A stretch of 19,504 nt of DNA from Emmonsiellopsis sp. PD_33 (lineage: Eukaryota > Ascomycota > Eurotiomycetes > Onygenales > Ajellomycetaceae), in assembly GCA_032988165.1 (NCBI GenBank), contig JANTQF010000507.1, positions 1-19,504 on the forward strand, read 5' to 3'. The position numbers and the translations under genes were made by a program. Shown in pieces: positions 1-8,898 of this stretch (the stretch's first letter is position 1; each line of letters begins with the position of its first letter). The notes beneath the pieces are model-generated. The model made no database searches and was not told where the DNA came from. It saw only the letters and a list, made by a program, of their open reading frames with translations.

Positions 1-1017
1 AAGGTCATTAAATTTAATTTTTATGGTCAGTAATTGAAGCCAGAGTCCCAGAGATTGAATTCCTTATTAAAATATATAAGGAAGTTATTGCATTGGGGAG
101 TTATTCAACTTTAAAGGTGAAATTTGATGTTGAGATGGCGGTTTCCGTTGAGATGGTGGACCCTCATATATGAGGGTCCGTACTGCACTTAATGTAAGGG
201 CCCGGTTATAGTGCAGGAAGAAATGGCCAGCCACTCTCCATCAACCTCTTCAACTCAGCTGCAGGGGCAAAATAGCTTCATCAGACAAGCAAGCAGGCAG
301 AGATTAAAAATAAGCAGTAAAGTAATTCTTCTTGATTCTAATCATTAATTAGATGATGCCAATACCCCCCCTCCCTAGTCTACCTAAACCCATCCAGAGC
401 TGAGATACATACTAGTACTAGTACACAATACAATGCGTGTCCACACCCACTGTACAAGTTCAGAAAAAGATAGTTAAATACATACATAATATAAACGCCC
501 CGGGTTTCCTACCCTGTTACTTTGGCCGAGTGGTTGATTTACATTCGTCGCCGCGACCACTGGGTAAGGAGGATATAAGGTAGGGAGGGGTAGAATAGAC
601 CACAAGACCAGGCAGATAGAGGGCAAGCAGATGCTGAAAATATATGTACATTACACCATGAACATTATGAACAGAGTTATTACGTTTCAATTTTGATTTG
701 ATTAGCTGTCTGTCTCTTTCTTCCACCTTTCACCGCAAAACCCAAACAATTCAATTCAATCAAATCAAATAGAAGGGACGCATAAGTACAGCAATTACAG
801 GCAAATAGAAGCAGGTCACGTTCAGTTCAGTTCAGTTGACTAAGGTAGCTAATTGATGTTGATTCAAGTCAAGTTAAGGAGAAAGAAGAAGAAAGGATGG
901 ATTTCACAATGGCCAGAGAGTTTCAAAGGTTGGAATGGAAAAGGAGAGAGTAGTAGCTTGGAAAACAAGGAAAGGAAAGAAAGTTATGTAAAGAAAAGGA
1001 AAAGGAAAAAAAGCAAT
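1..1017. other. Non-coding interval, 3' flank of rad23
   Basis: No convincing coding region is visible. The longest minus-strand reading frame (517-726) has no recognisable domain and mixed composition. The stretch next to 1017 should carry the 3' UTR of the minus-strand rad23 gene; it is A/G-rich on the plus strand, so U/C-rich in the transcript, as is common for fungal 3' ends. The interval also contains the 22-bp palindrome at 158-179, a small CTAGTACTAG palindrome near 411-420, and three tandem GTTCA units near 820-836. Confidence 0.6.
158..179. repeat. Perfect 22-bp palindrome
   Basis: The left arm GGACCCTCATA is followed directly by its exact reverse complement TATGAGGGTCC, with no loop. 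The symmetry stops at both ends (T at 157, G at 180). It could be a dimeric-protein binding site, a cruciform-prone site or the tip of a decayed mobile element; nothing else in the sequence decides between these. Confidence 0.9.
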
Positions 1018-2668
1018 TTAGCTTTCATCGCCCTCGTCAGGTTGCTCGAAGAGGAAATTCGCGGCCAGTTCTTCGTTCTTGTCGCAGGCGAAGTAGGCCT
1101 GGATGACGGAGTCGCGGGGGAATCCTAGACGGCAGAGCTGTGGGGGGAGGGGGAAATGTTAGCTGTGGTTTGTTTCCGCTAACCCAGGTTGGATAGAACA
1201 TACTCTCTCGATCGCATCTCTCTCCTCCTCCGTAACACTGATGGCGTGCGCGCCGGGCGGTAGCTGCGAGTCGTCATCGATGTCTTCACTGAGCAGCTGC
1301 AGGAATTGCTCCTGGTTCTGTCCGATGAGCTGGGCAAGCTGTGGGTTGCCAGCGCCAACTTGTTGCAAGATAGGCTCGAGCATCTGAGGCTGCTGCTGCA
1401 CGAGTTGCCGGAGCTGCTGGAAGTGGGGGTTGTTTCGCAAAAAGTCCAGATTGCCAAGGCTTCCCTGCCCTTCGGCGGCAGCTGCAAGTCCCTGTCCCGC
1501 AGCACGAGCTCCACGGGCCGTTCCACCTTGGGGAGTGCCGGCTTGCGCAGCCGCTTCGAAAAGATTGACAGGCTCGTCGCTTTCCGCACCTGCACCGCCA
1601 CTAGGGGCCGCTGGGGCTTGTGCAGCACCACCTTGTTCGCTGGCCGCAGCCTGTCGGTGTTCCGCTTCCGCGTTCTCAGGGATACCCTACTCGACTTATT
1701 AGCCGCGCCAAGGAAAAATAGGGTTACAGGTAAGGCTTACATTTAGGAGATACTCGATAGCTCGATCTGGGTTGTAAAAGGCCGCTCTCATAGCTCGATC
1801 GATATCGGATCTGGGAAATCCCATCGACTCCATCTGTGCGACAGCTCCTTCGACCTGGGATCCCATAAGCAGGGCGGATGGATCGTTAAACGAGGCGCCC
1901 CCGGCAGCCTGGGGCGCGGCTGGGGCTGCGGGCGATGGAGTGGCGGGAGCATCTGAGGTGGGTGGATTCGAGGCGGCGGGAGCGGGGGCGGCAGGAGTTG
2001 TAGCGGCGACGGGAGCAGGGGTAGACGGGGCCTGGGAAGATGCGGCGGCAGACGTCGAGGGTGCGGCTTTTGGCTAGATGGAGGGCTGGAGTTAGGCGCG
2101 GAAATAAGATGTAGACGGAGGGGGGGGGGAATAAAGTACCTTTGAGACCATGCAGACTATGAACCCCTTCTCCTCAATGCTGTATGATTCAATGGTATTT
2201 GCATCTTGTAGGATCTTGCCTATAATAGATGATTTATCGTCAGCCCGCGGCCTTGTCTTGCACGAATGACAAACTTAAATGCCCCGCCTGAGGCAATAAT
2301 TGCCAACACCACCGCCATCATCATATGAAAGAAAGCACCCACCGGAATAGATAAGCTTCTGCTGAGCAACATCCCAACCCTTCTCCTGCGAGATCTTCTC
2401 CTTGACCTGGCCGACCTGCAGATATTTGTTAGCCAACGCACGCGTTGTGTTGTGGTAGCTTGGGGGGGGGGGAGGGGAAGGGGAGTGGAAGATTGGCAAG
2501 GAATGAGGGGCATACAGTTTCTGAGGGTTCGGCCTCGATCACGAACTTCTGCTGCTTCAGGTCCTACACGGAGAAGAAAGAACGGCCTCGTCAGTAAAGC
2601 GCCCGTACATGATGTGCAGCCTCAGCCATCGACGGGAGGTCGGAGCATACTCTAAATGTGAGTTTCAT
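1018..2668 (-). CDS. rad23: UV excision repair protein Rad23 (UBL-UBA shuttle factor)
   Basis: Rad23 carries ubiquitinated proteins to the 26S proteasome and stabilises the Rad4/XPC damage sensor in nucleotide excision repair. Coding exons, read on the minus strand: 2668-2651, 2563-2516, 2415-2343, 2219-2140, 2073-1741, 1686-1204, 1137-1018. They sum to 1155 nt, 384 residues, the usual family size. Visible order: N-terminal ubiquitin-like domain (residues 1-73, beginning MKLTFRDLKQQKF and ending GFIVCMVSK); Ala/Pro/Ser/Thr-rich linker; UBA1 (about 145-184, with MGFPRSDIDRAMRAAFYNP); Gly/Ala-rich linker; XPC/Rad4-binding STI1-like domain (about 263-318, NNPHFQQLRQLVQQQPQ); UBA2 (about 333-378, RLCRLGFPRDSVIQAYFAC). 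The start has A at -3. The six introns are 54-123 nt, with donors such as GTATGC, GTATGT and GTAAGC. The small first exon follows from the conserved UBL start. It lies on the same strand as the DUF3431 gene, 1.07 kb downstream of it. Confidence 0.95.
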
Positions 2669-3740
2669 CGTTGCGCCACCAGAGGTCAACTGGGCCAGCT
2701 GACAGAAAGGCAGGTAGCAGGAATGGTGTGATAGGAAGCGGGCGGAGTGATGGGGGAGTGGCAGGACACGCGACGGTAGCGGTGAGAGGTGTATACAGCA
2801 GAGGACGTGAGGCTGTAGAGGAGAGCCGTGTGGAAGGGTGCGGAGTGTGGTGGACGAGGTTGAGGAATGCAGCGGCAGACGGAGATGATGTTGCTGATAT
2901 TGCCAATGCTGCTGCGGCTCTGCTCAAAGGCGGCGGGTTTCTGCCTTCGCCCATCCCTGCCGCTTCGGGCCTAGCGGCGTCCTGCTGGCCAGCTCATGCC
3001 GCGCTAGTCCCGATTGCGTCTGGCGCGGTTAAATCCGCCAAGCATTCTTGGCGCGGATCGTGCATAATCCTGAGGGAATCAAGCAGAAGTAATGGAGTGT
3101 ATTGTACAGGATAGCCATATATCAGAGGATTTGGAGATATGGATAGTCTATCTTTCATCTGTACAGTGCCAGCGGAACAGCAGAGCATTATCTGCCAGAG
3201 AGCTATATTAAATGTTGATTGTTATCCACCTTACTGGCAGTCCTTCCCTGCTCAGAATATCTTTCCACTCAATGCAACTACATATTAGAACCCGGGAAGA
3301 GTTGTATAAGTATGAACTAATGCCGGGGTTGGAATCTGCATGTTTCATGTATCTCATTGTTATGTGATACATCCCAATAAATGTAATATGCATGATGGAT
3401 GGATATCTCCGACACCCAAGAGATCCGTTAAATCTGTTCGGCTCTCAAAGAAGCCCACAAGGATAAAAGTAAATTGAACCCAAAAGTGATCCAAGCCAAA
3501 TCACAAATAGCAGGGTGAAAGTGCCCCAAACTCCTGGGCTGCATGCACATGTAAAGCATGTGTATGTCCGTCCTTACTCCGCCTCCATTTGCGCCGTTAT
3601 TCCATGTCTTATCCCATATGTATATGTATGAAATTCCACTCCAATTGCAACGTATGCTGCCGTTGTATGATGCCCATAGTCCCCGCATAGTCGTGGTTGG
3701 TTCAAATGGTAAAAGGAAGCTCGAGCAGGCGGGGATTGGC
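2669..3740. other. Intergenic interval, presumed rad23 promoter and leader
   Basis: This lies between the DUF3431 stop and the rad23 start, both on the minus strand. It should hold the DUF3431 3' UTR at the right and the rad23 promoter at the left. The part from 2670 to about 3060 is GC-rich with overlapping stop-free frames. From about 3060 to 3420 it is AT-rich with no reading frame of note. A repeated TGGCGCGG octamer (3021-3028 and 3049-3056) and an imperfect hairpin (3033-3058) are the only structured elements I see. Confidence 0.6.
3021..3058. repeat. TGGCGCGG direct repeat with nested inverted repeat
   Basis: TGGCGCGG occurs at 3021-3028 and again at 3049-3056. Between and overlapping them, ATCCGCCAAG (3033-3042) pairs with CTTGGCGCGGAT (3047-3058) except for a two-base bulge, with a 4-nt loop. 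It is about 360-390 bp upstream of the rad23 start codon, so it could be a regulatory site. No factor is assigned. Confidence 0.5.
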
Positions 3741-4850
3741 TCAGCACTTCCCGTAGACCTCGCAGAGGCATTGTTCGGCACTCGGACAGCTGCAGGCGGA
3801 GAAAAAAGAAAACAAAACTGTCAGTCAGCACGATGTCATCATACAGAAGATACCCCTCCCCTCAACTATATATCCAGCAACAAAAAGATAGAATAAAGAA
3901 AAAAAGAAATAAACTTACAACACAGCCTCCTCCCCAAAAACCACATGCCATATCTTCTCAAATACCCAACCCACATCAAAATTCGACAGCCCGGTCTCCC
4001 CCTGCTCCTGCCCCTGCCCCAACATCCACCTCCTCATACGCACATAGTCCTCCAAAGGCCTCTCCAAAATCCTCTCCCTCGACACCGCAAACTGCGCACA
4101 GCACATGCCCCCAATCACCTGCGGAACATCCACTACGCTACTCACATTAAACAGCTCAACATATATATCCCTAAACTGCGCCCGCACGTCATTTTTCCGC
4201 ACATCGATCTCTGTCGGGTTATGCGGGTGGACGGAGGACGGGCAGCCCGGCTCGACCTTGCAGCGCAGGTTCACGTAGCCGCGGGCTTTGACGGTGTCGA
4301 TGCGCAGTTTGCGCAGGACGGCGCTGTTGTAGTAGCCGACGTCTTCGTTGTGCCATTGGTAGTGCGTGGAGTGGAGGAAGGCGGTGATGTCTGGTAGGGA
4401 GTCGTAGTGGTCGATTATGAATGTGAGGTAGACCATTGCTTCGCGGCCGATGTTGGCGGGGACGTGGAGGCCGAAGCCTGGTTCGTTGTCGACTGTGTAG
4501 ATGAAGGGGATCCAGCTGGTGAGGGGGGTGGGTGTTAGCTGTGGTTCCAATTGATTGTATTTCCTCCTGCCGTCCCCCTTTGTGTGTTATAGAGGGGCCT
4601 TCACTTACTCCGGAAGCATCTTATACACCCAGCCAACACTCTCCCGCCTCGTCTTCCCTAACACAATTGCCAACGGGACATCGCGGGAGGGCGGGGAAGC
4701 GAGTTCCGCGGGCGGGGCTGAGGATCTCAGGAATAATCCGTCATCGTAGGCGGTATAAATCATCCACGAAAATGCGCATAGCAGCACGGTAGACAAAGCA
4801 AGCAGACGCAGTCGACATCTTGCTAGCCATCGATGGCTGTAGAGGATCAT
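3741..4850 (-). CDS. DUF3431 family protein, type II membrane protein
   Basis: Function is unknown; members of this fungal family look like single-pass Golgi/ER proteins, and I infer a glycosyltransferase-like role only weakly. Coding exons on the minus strand: 4850-4609, 4515-3919, 3789-3741, total 888 nt, 295 residues. A short basic N-terminus (HRWLARCRLR) precedes one hydrophobic segment at about residues 14-35, a signal anchor. After a Pro/Ser stem comes the family core: YKMLPDWIPFIYTVDN across the first splice junction, NIGREAMVYLTFIIDHYDSL near 102-121, and FLHSTHYQWHN near 127-137. An Asn-glycosylation sequon (NVSS) is present. Both introns (93 and 129 nt) have GTAAGT donors and are phase 2. 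The last exon adds the Cys-rich ending CPSAEQCLCEVYGKC. I chose the ATG at 4850 because no other ATG upstream in this open frame was seen and it gives a typical type II anchor. It is transcribed away from apsA. Confidence 0.85.
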
Positions 4851-5312
4851 GACCGGACTGGTATATGGGCTCACCGCGGAGGGCGAGGATCGAAAGGGAA
4901 CCAGTGTCAGGGAGGAGGACAGCGGCTCATAATTGTTGCCTTCAACGACGTCTGCATGTATGTACAAATCAATCCAGACGAGGGAACAAAAAAAGCGAGG
5001 TGTTTGTTAGGTGTCAGAAGCCCGCTCAGGAGCGGATAGGTCTTTTATCTAAGAAAATAGACAGATGGCAAGCGTTATCTCGCCGCACGCCTCCCCACGG
5101 TCTGGCCGGCCTGCCTTGGAAGTTGGGTCGAGACTCAACAAACACCAAGATTGGGTTTTGGGATCAAGTCAAATCTCCAAACCAAGATCTGGTTCCCTCA
5201 TGGCAATGCGGAAAGATTCTTTTTTCCGAAAAATAAAACTTTCCGAGAGGAAAGTAAAAATAGTCAGAAAACGGAGAAACGAAACCCTGGCGGCTTGTGT
5301 TTACAGACATGC

Positions 5313-5319
5313 CCAATCA
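5313..5319 (+). promoter_or_regulatory. CCAAT box
   Basis: CCAATCAGCGG, a strong match to the CCAAT-binding complex site (CCAATCA core with favourable 3' bases). It lies about 465 bp upstream of the DUF3431 start codon. The site is seen; its use is inferred. Confidence 0.4.
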
Positions 5320-6016
5320 GCGGGAATTCCTCCCCAACATCCCTCGAAAAAAAGGCCAAACGAGAGGAGGGAAAAGGAAATAAAAATGGGAACCTGTCTT
5401 GGCCTGCCAATGTTTTCCGCCAAGTTCCAAGAGTTCCAATGCTTGCTTGCTCGTCATTTTGAACTTCCCGTTCTCACACTGAAATTATTGCTGCTGATCG
5501 AATCATTCCTTCCCAGGAGCTCGATCCGACTGGCTTGCTCCATGCTCATTTAATAATCACCTACTATCCTTCAAGATTGCCCGGGGCGAAGCAAAGCCGC
5601 GTCTCCGCTAACTAGGTTAATTGGCGCACGAGAGAGAGTGAGATGAGACGGGGAGATAGAGGCCAATCCGGTCAGTTATTAGAGAAGGGCTGGCATTGGG
5701 GTTCTCTCCTCTCTTCCAGAATCCCAGCCCACGTCGCCCCCTTTTTAAAATCACATTTAGGAGGGAAACCTCGCGGGAAAAGAAAAAGATAATAATCTTC
5801 CGCGAAATGGGTTGTTTTCTCTCGCTCTGAACATCTCGTCGTCGCGATAAGATTTCATATGTATCGACCCCTGCTAGCTTCGGGCTGGCGGTTGGAGCTT
5901 GGAAGACGGACGTTGCAGAATGAGTGGCTTTTGTTCCATGAACTTCCAGACTGGATGGATGATGCAAGATGAAACTAGCAAGCCCCCCTGTCCCTGGGCC
6001 CTCTGGTGCTCAGCTG

Positions 6017-6023
6017 TGATTGG
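6017..6023 (-). promoter_or_regulatory. CCAAT box (reverse strand)
   Basis: TGATTGG on the plus strand reads CCAATCA on the minus strand, the orientation of the DUF3431 gene whose start is about 1.17 kb away. Weak evidence from sequence match only. Confidence 0.25.
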
Positions 6024-7356
6024 AGAGCTGGAGTTAACAATGGCCGATGGCGCGGCGTGGCGCTCATGGCGTGGCTGCGTGTGGTGGTTGGTTGCACAGA
6101 TAAGCAGGGATGATGTGAGGGTTGGGAGATGTCTGTACATAGATACAGCAGTGGATGGTGATGTTTCTGGGCAAAGGGTGCTTTGCAAGTTCTTCAAAAG
6201 TTCAGAGGCAGCAGGTTAAATAGTAGTTATCCACAGTTAGTCCGTCATGGTGGGTCTAATCTATGATACTACAGTCTGAGGCGATGAAATATATACATGC
6301 GAGCAAACACAGCTATGAAATCATATACAATTTTTGGAGTTCTAGCCTACACTTCGGTGCTATCATCCGCTCAACTGCTCAATATGATGTATAGAATGGA
6401 CCCGGCTGCTTTTGATATCCTCATGGGTTATAAGGAGACCCAGGAGGGGGATTAATAGGTAGGGATTTAGGGGGTTGCATGGGCAGTGTGAGATATATCT
6501 AACCTGCATATTCGTGCATGAACAGATTGAACCGTTCTTATAAATGATTCTGGCAATCAGCTATCTGCATAATATTTGAGGGCTACTGTATCCCTATGAT
6601 AGGGCTGAATATACTGGTCTTAGGGGCTATACTTACATGAGGTAATATTTATAAATAAACAGGATATTTCAAAGCATGGAGGGGTGAGGGAATCAAGCTA
6701 GTGGCTAAGGAGCATCCAGCCTTATGGTCAATGTGACACGGAGAAGTATAGAGGAAACAATCTGGATATCAGGGTTGTTGGCATGGCAAACCACACCCCT
6801 TGTTGACTTGCAACATCAGCTCAATACGGTCAGGATCCATCCCAGGACCGGATGAACAGAACCGTAGTAGGAAAGTATAGTATCAAGTTTCTTTATGTTG
6901 CGTTATTCTGGCCCCTGCGTTGTCCTGGCTGTTGCTAGATGGTATATTGAGACTAGAAGGAGGAATCTCGCCGAACTGGAATCAAGGATGGCCTGCGTAG
7001 GCATATACGGGGTGCTGCATGATGTATCCCCGGTGGAAGAGGTAGAATAGGTATTAAAGGCAACAGGAGAGAGAGAATAGAAAGCATGGGAGCTTCAAAG
7101 ACCACCCCCCCAGCCTCAAACAAGGTCAACAGGTAGTTAATCTGGAAGCCGTCCAGCTCCAATGGTCTATCCGGTTTCTTTAGGATGCTGTCTAAGATGG
7201 GGCTCAGGAGAGTTCTGGAAAGGCCATGGGTGATTCTTGCATCGTCTTATAATGAAGTGAGGTGCAGCTAATGCTGTTCTTGATGTCTCCATAGATATTG
7301 ACCCATGGATTCCCGCAGATGCCAAGAACGACCCGTGGACGCCCGCAACCTTGGAG

Positions 7357-7373
7357 CACGTGCAGCCCACGTG
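7357..7373. promoter_or_regulatory. Pair of CACGTG E-boxes one helical turn apart
   Basis: CACGTG occurs at 7357-7362 and 7368-7373, so the two start points are 11 bp apart and lie on the same face of the helix. The second is followed by AC, giving CACGTGAC. A CCAATCAGCG box starts 27 bp further on. This is typical of a bHLH-regulated fungal promoter. The nearest recognised gene start in the plus direction is apsA, 1.5 kb away. Confidence 0.5.
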
Positions 7374-7399
7374 ACCTTGAACAACGCCAGAACTGCCAG

Positions 7400-7406
7400 C
7401 CAATCA
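7400..7406 (+). promoter_or_regulatory. CCAAT box next to the E-box pair
   Basis: CCAATCAGCGA shares its first ten bases with the site at 5313. The closeness to the paired E-boxes suggests a real regulatory module rather than a chance match. Confidence 0.4.
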
Positions 7407-7528
7407 GCGACGAGTGCAATGTTATTCCGAAACGCGCCGTCGATGTTTGTTTACTCGCTGGCCCCGTATGTTTTGTAACAGGCTGTATCAGGTATTATTC
7501 CCGACCACCATCGACAAAGCAGCGGAAC

Positions 7529-7577
7529 AGAGGAGCAAGAGGAAGAGGAAGAGGGAGAGGAAGAGCGAGAGGGGATG
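7529..7577 (+). repeat. Purine-rich (AGAGGA-like) tract
   Basis: Nearly all A and G for about 49 bp, built from repeated AGAGGA/GGAAGA units. Such polypurine tracts occur in fungal promoters and can exclude nucleosomes; any role here is inferred. Confidence 0.6.
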
Positions 7578-8024
7578 GGATAGTAGCAGTCGCACTGGTG
7601 GCCGATGGTATTGGAATCCACACAGAGACATGCGGCTTTAGCCTCTGGCAAACGTAGCACGAGCGGGCGGCCCAATTTTCAGGCTCGCAGGCGCCATGCC
7701 ATCATGTCGCGGAGTCGGGGGGCGGTATGTGGGCGGTAAGTTAACCTTGGAATAGTAATAGTATTGGGGAGATCCCCAGCGCCCCAAGACTAGACAATCC
7801 AGCGGCCAATGGAGCGTCAAATAACGGAATAACGGTGCGAATTCTGCTGGTGTCTTTTGCTTCCTCGTTTCCCTCCTCTCTCTCTTCTCTTTCTCCCCAT
7901 CCCCGCCTGACGAACGCGGCCAGCAGGTCGTAACCATCGCCTCATCCGAACTCCTTGCACAGAGGGACGTTGCCATTGATGCAGTGACAGCCAGTTGTGT
8001 GTGGGTGATCACAGTCGTTCATTA

Positions 8025-8180
8025 TTTTATTTTGTTTTATTTTTTTATTCCTTTTTTATTCCTCTCTCTTTTTTATACATAGCATTTTTTATTCCCTATT
8101 ATTGATCCCCTAATAACCCCAACTATCTATCCCAGCATCCCTGACGGCTCTTTTTTTCTTTTTTCTTTCCCTGATTTGTT
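8025..8180 (+). promoter_or_regulatory. T/C-rich leader-type tract upstream of apsA
   Basis: A dense run of TTTTATT and CTCTCT-like pyrimidine blocks on the coding strand of apsA. In filamentous fungi, pyrimidine-rich stretches commonly lie at or just upstream of transcription starts, so the apsA transcript may begin near or after this tract, giving a leader of about 700 nt before splicing. The exact start is not visible. Confidence 0.4.
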
Positions 8181-8238
8181 TTCCTTTGCCTCACCTGTAC
8201 GCATTTCCTTTTTGTGATCGGCTGCCCTGCTGCCCATT

Positions 8239-8305
8239 GAGCTGTGCGCTGTGCTGTGCTGTGCTGTGTGAGTTGTCACCAGCTGTCTGTCTGGCTGTCT
8301 GGCTG
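8239..8305 (+). repeat. CTGTG/GTGCT pentamer repeats and TGGCTGTC repeats
   Basis: About five near-tandem GTGCT units (roughly 8241-8268), then CTGTCTGG-type units from about 8283 to 8305. Short tandem repeats in the probable apsA leader; likely length-variable between strains. Confidence 0.6.
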
Positions 8306-8306
8306 T

Positions 8307-8816
8307 GTATGTATCAGTACCGTATTGCCGCCCCCGTTCCCTGCTGTTCGCCCGCCAAACAACGCGTACCATACGCCTGCTTACCGTACCGCGCCGGCTG
8401 TCAACAAAAGCCGCCTCAGCATCAGGCCAACGTTCGCAACCTCGTCCTCGCCAGCCAGACCGAACACAGGACGCCACATTTGGCCCTCTTCGCAATCGTC
8501 TCCCACGCTGCGCTCCGCTCTTGTCTGACTTCCGCAGCGCCTGGCAAGTCCCTCCTTTGCCCTGCCTTGTCTGGACTCGGGGGTCAGTCGAGCTGAGTCG
8601 GGGTCGGTTCCGCTCGTTTCGTCGTTTCTACCCTCGTTTTGTTTACCGCGGCACGCCAGCACGCTTCCCCACGCTTCACCTCCCACACGATACACGGCGG
8701 TTGCTGCCAGCGAGGATGTGGTCATAGGCCCAGTGCGCATTCTTGGAGACTCTTTTCTACACGACATCCACTTCCCGAATAAACCCCCTTTTTTGACGGC
8801 TATCATCTATTTGTAG
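8307..8816 (+). other. Possible 5' UTR intron of apsA
   Basis: A perfect GTATGT donor at 8307-8312 could pair with a TTTGTAG acceptor ending at 8816, preceded by a T-rich stretch and a TTGACGG branch-like element. Splicing would remove both upstream ATGs that I see between the pyrimidine tract and the apsA start (8309 and 8716), leaving an ATG-free leader. This is an inference; no reading frame constrains it, and 510 nt is long for this genome's introns. Confidence 0.25.
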
Positions 8817-8898
8817 ATCTGTGTCTTGGGTATTGGATTCAGCTGCTCCAGCTATATATAGCCAGAGCAGCAGCTACAACAGCAACCACGCAGTGAAT

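Larger units (their letters stand above)
4851..8898. other. Four-kilobase divergent intergenic interval
   Basis: It separates the minus-strand DUF3431 start from the plus-strand apsA start. No reading frame here has a recognisable domain. Most candidates begin at non-ATG codons; the longest ATG frame (5065-5553, 162 codons) is basic and low in recognisable structure. About 6220-6950 is AT-rich with many stops. From about 7300 promoter-like features accumulate: paired CACGTG sites, CCAAT boxes, a purine tract, then a pyrimidine-rich stretch from 8025. The interval could hold an unannotated non-coding RNA or an orphan gene; the sequence alone does not show one. Confidence 0.6.

Noticed and set aside
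1179..1746. Overlapping long frames on both strands across rad23
   Set aside because: They are shadows of the rad23 coding exons; the true frame is fixed by the XPC-binding and UBA domains.
2671..3114. 147-codon plus-strand frame opposite the rad23 leader
   Set aside because: Starts at TTG, is Gly/Ala/Arg-rich from GC-rich DNA, and has no recognised domain.
5065..5553. 162-codon ATG frame on the plus strand
   Set aside because: No recognisable domain, Lys/Arg-rich mixed composition, and other frames over the same stretch are equally open; it lies in the DUF3431 upstream region. It remains possible as an orphan gene but is unsupported.
6220..6950. AT-rich stretch considered as a RIP-mutated transposon relic
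   Set aside because: I found no terminal repeats or decayed transposase reading; AT-richness alone does not prove it. A dinucleotide RIP index and a repeat search would decide.
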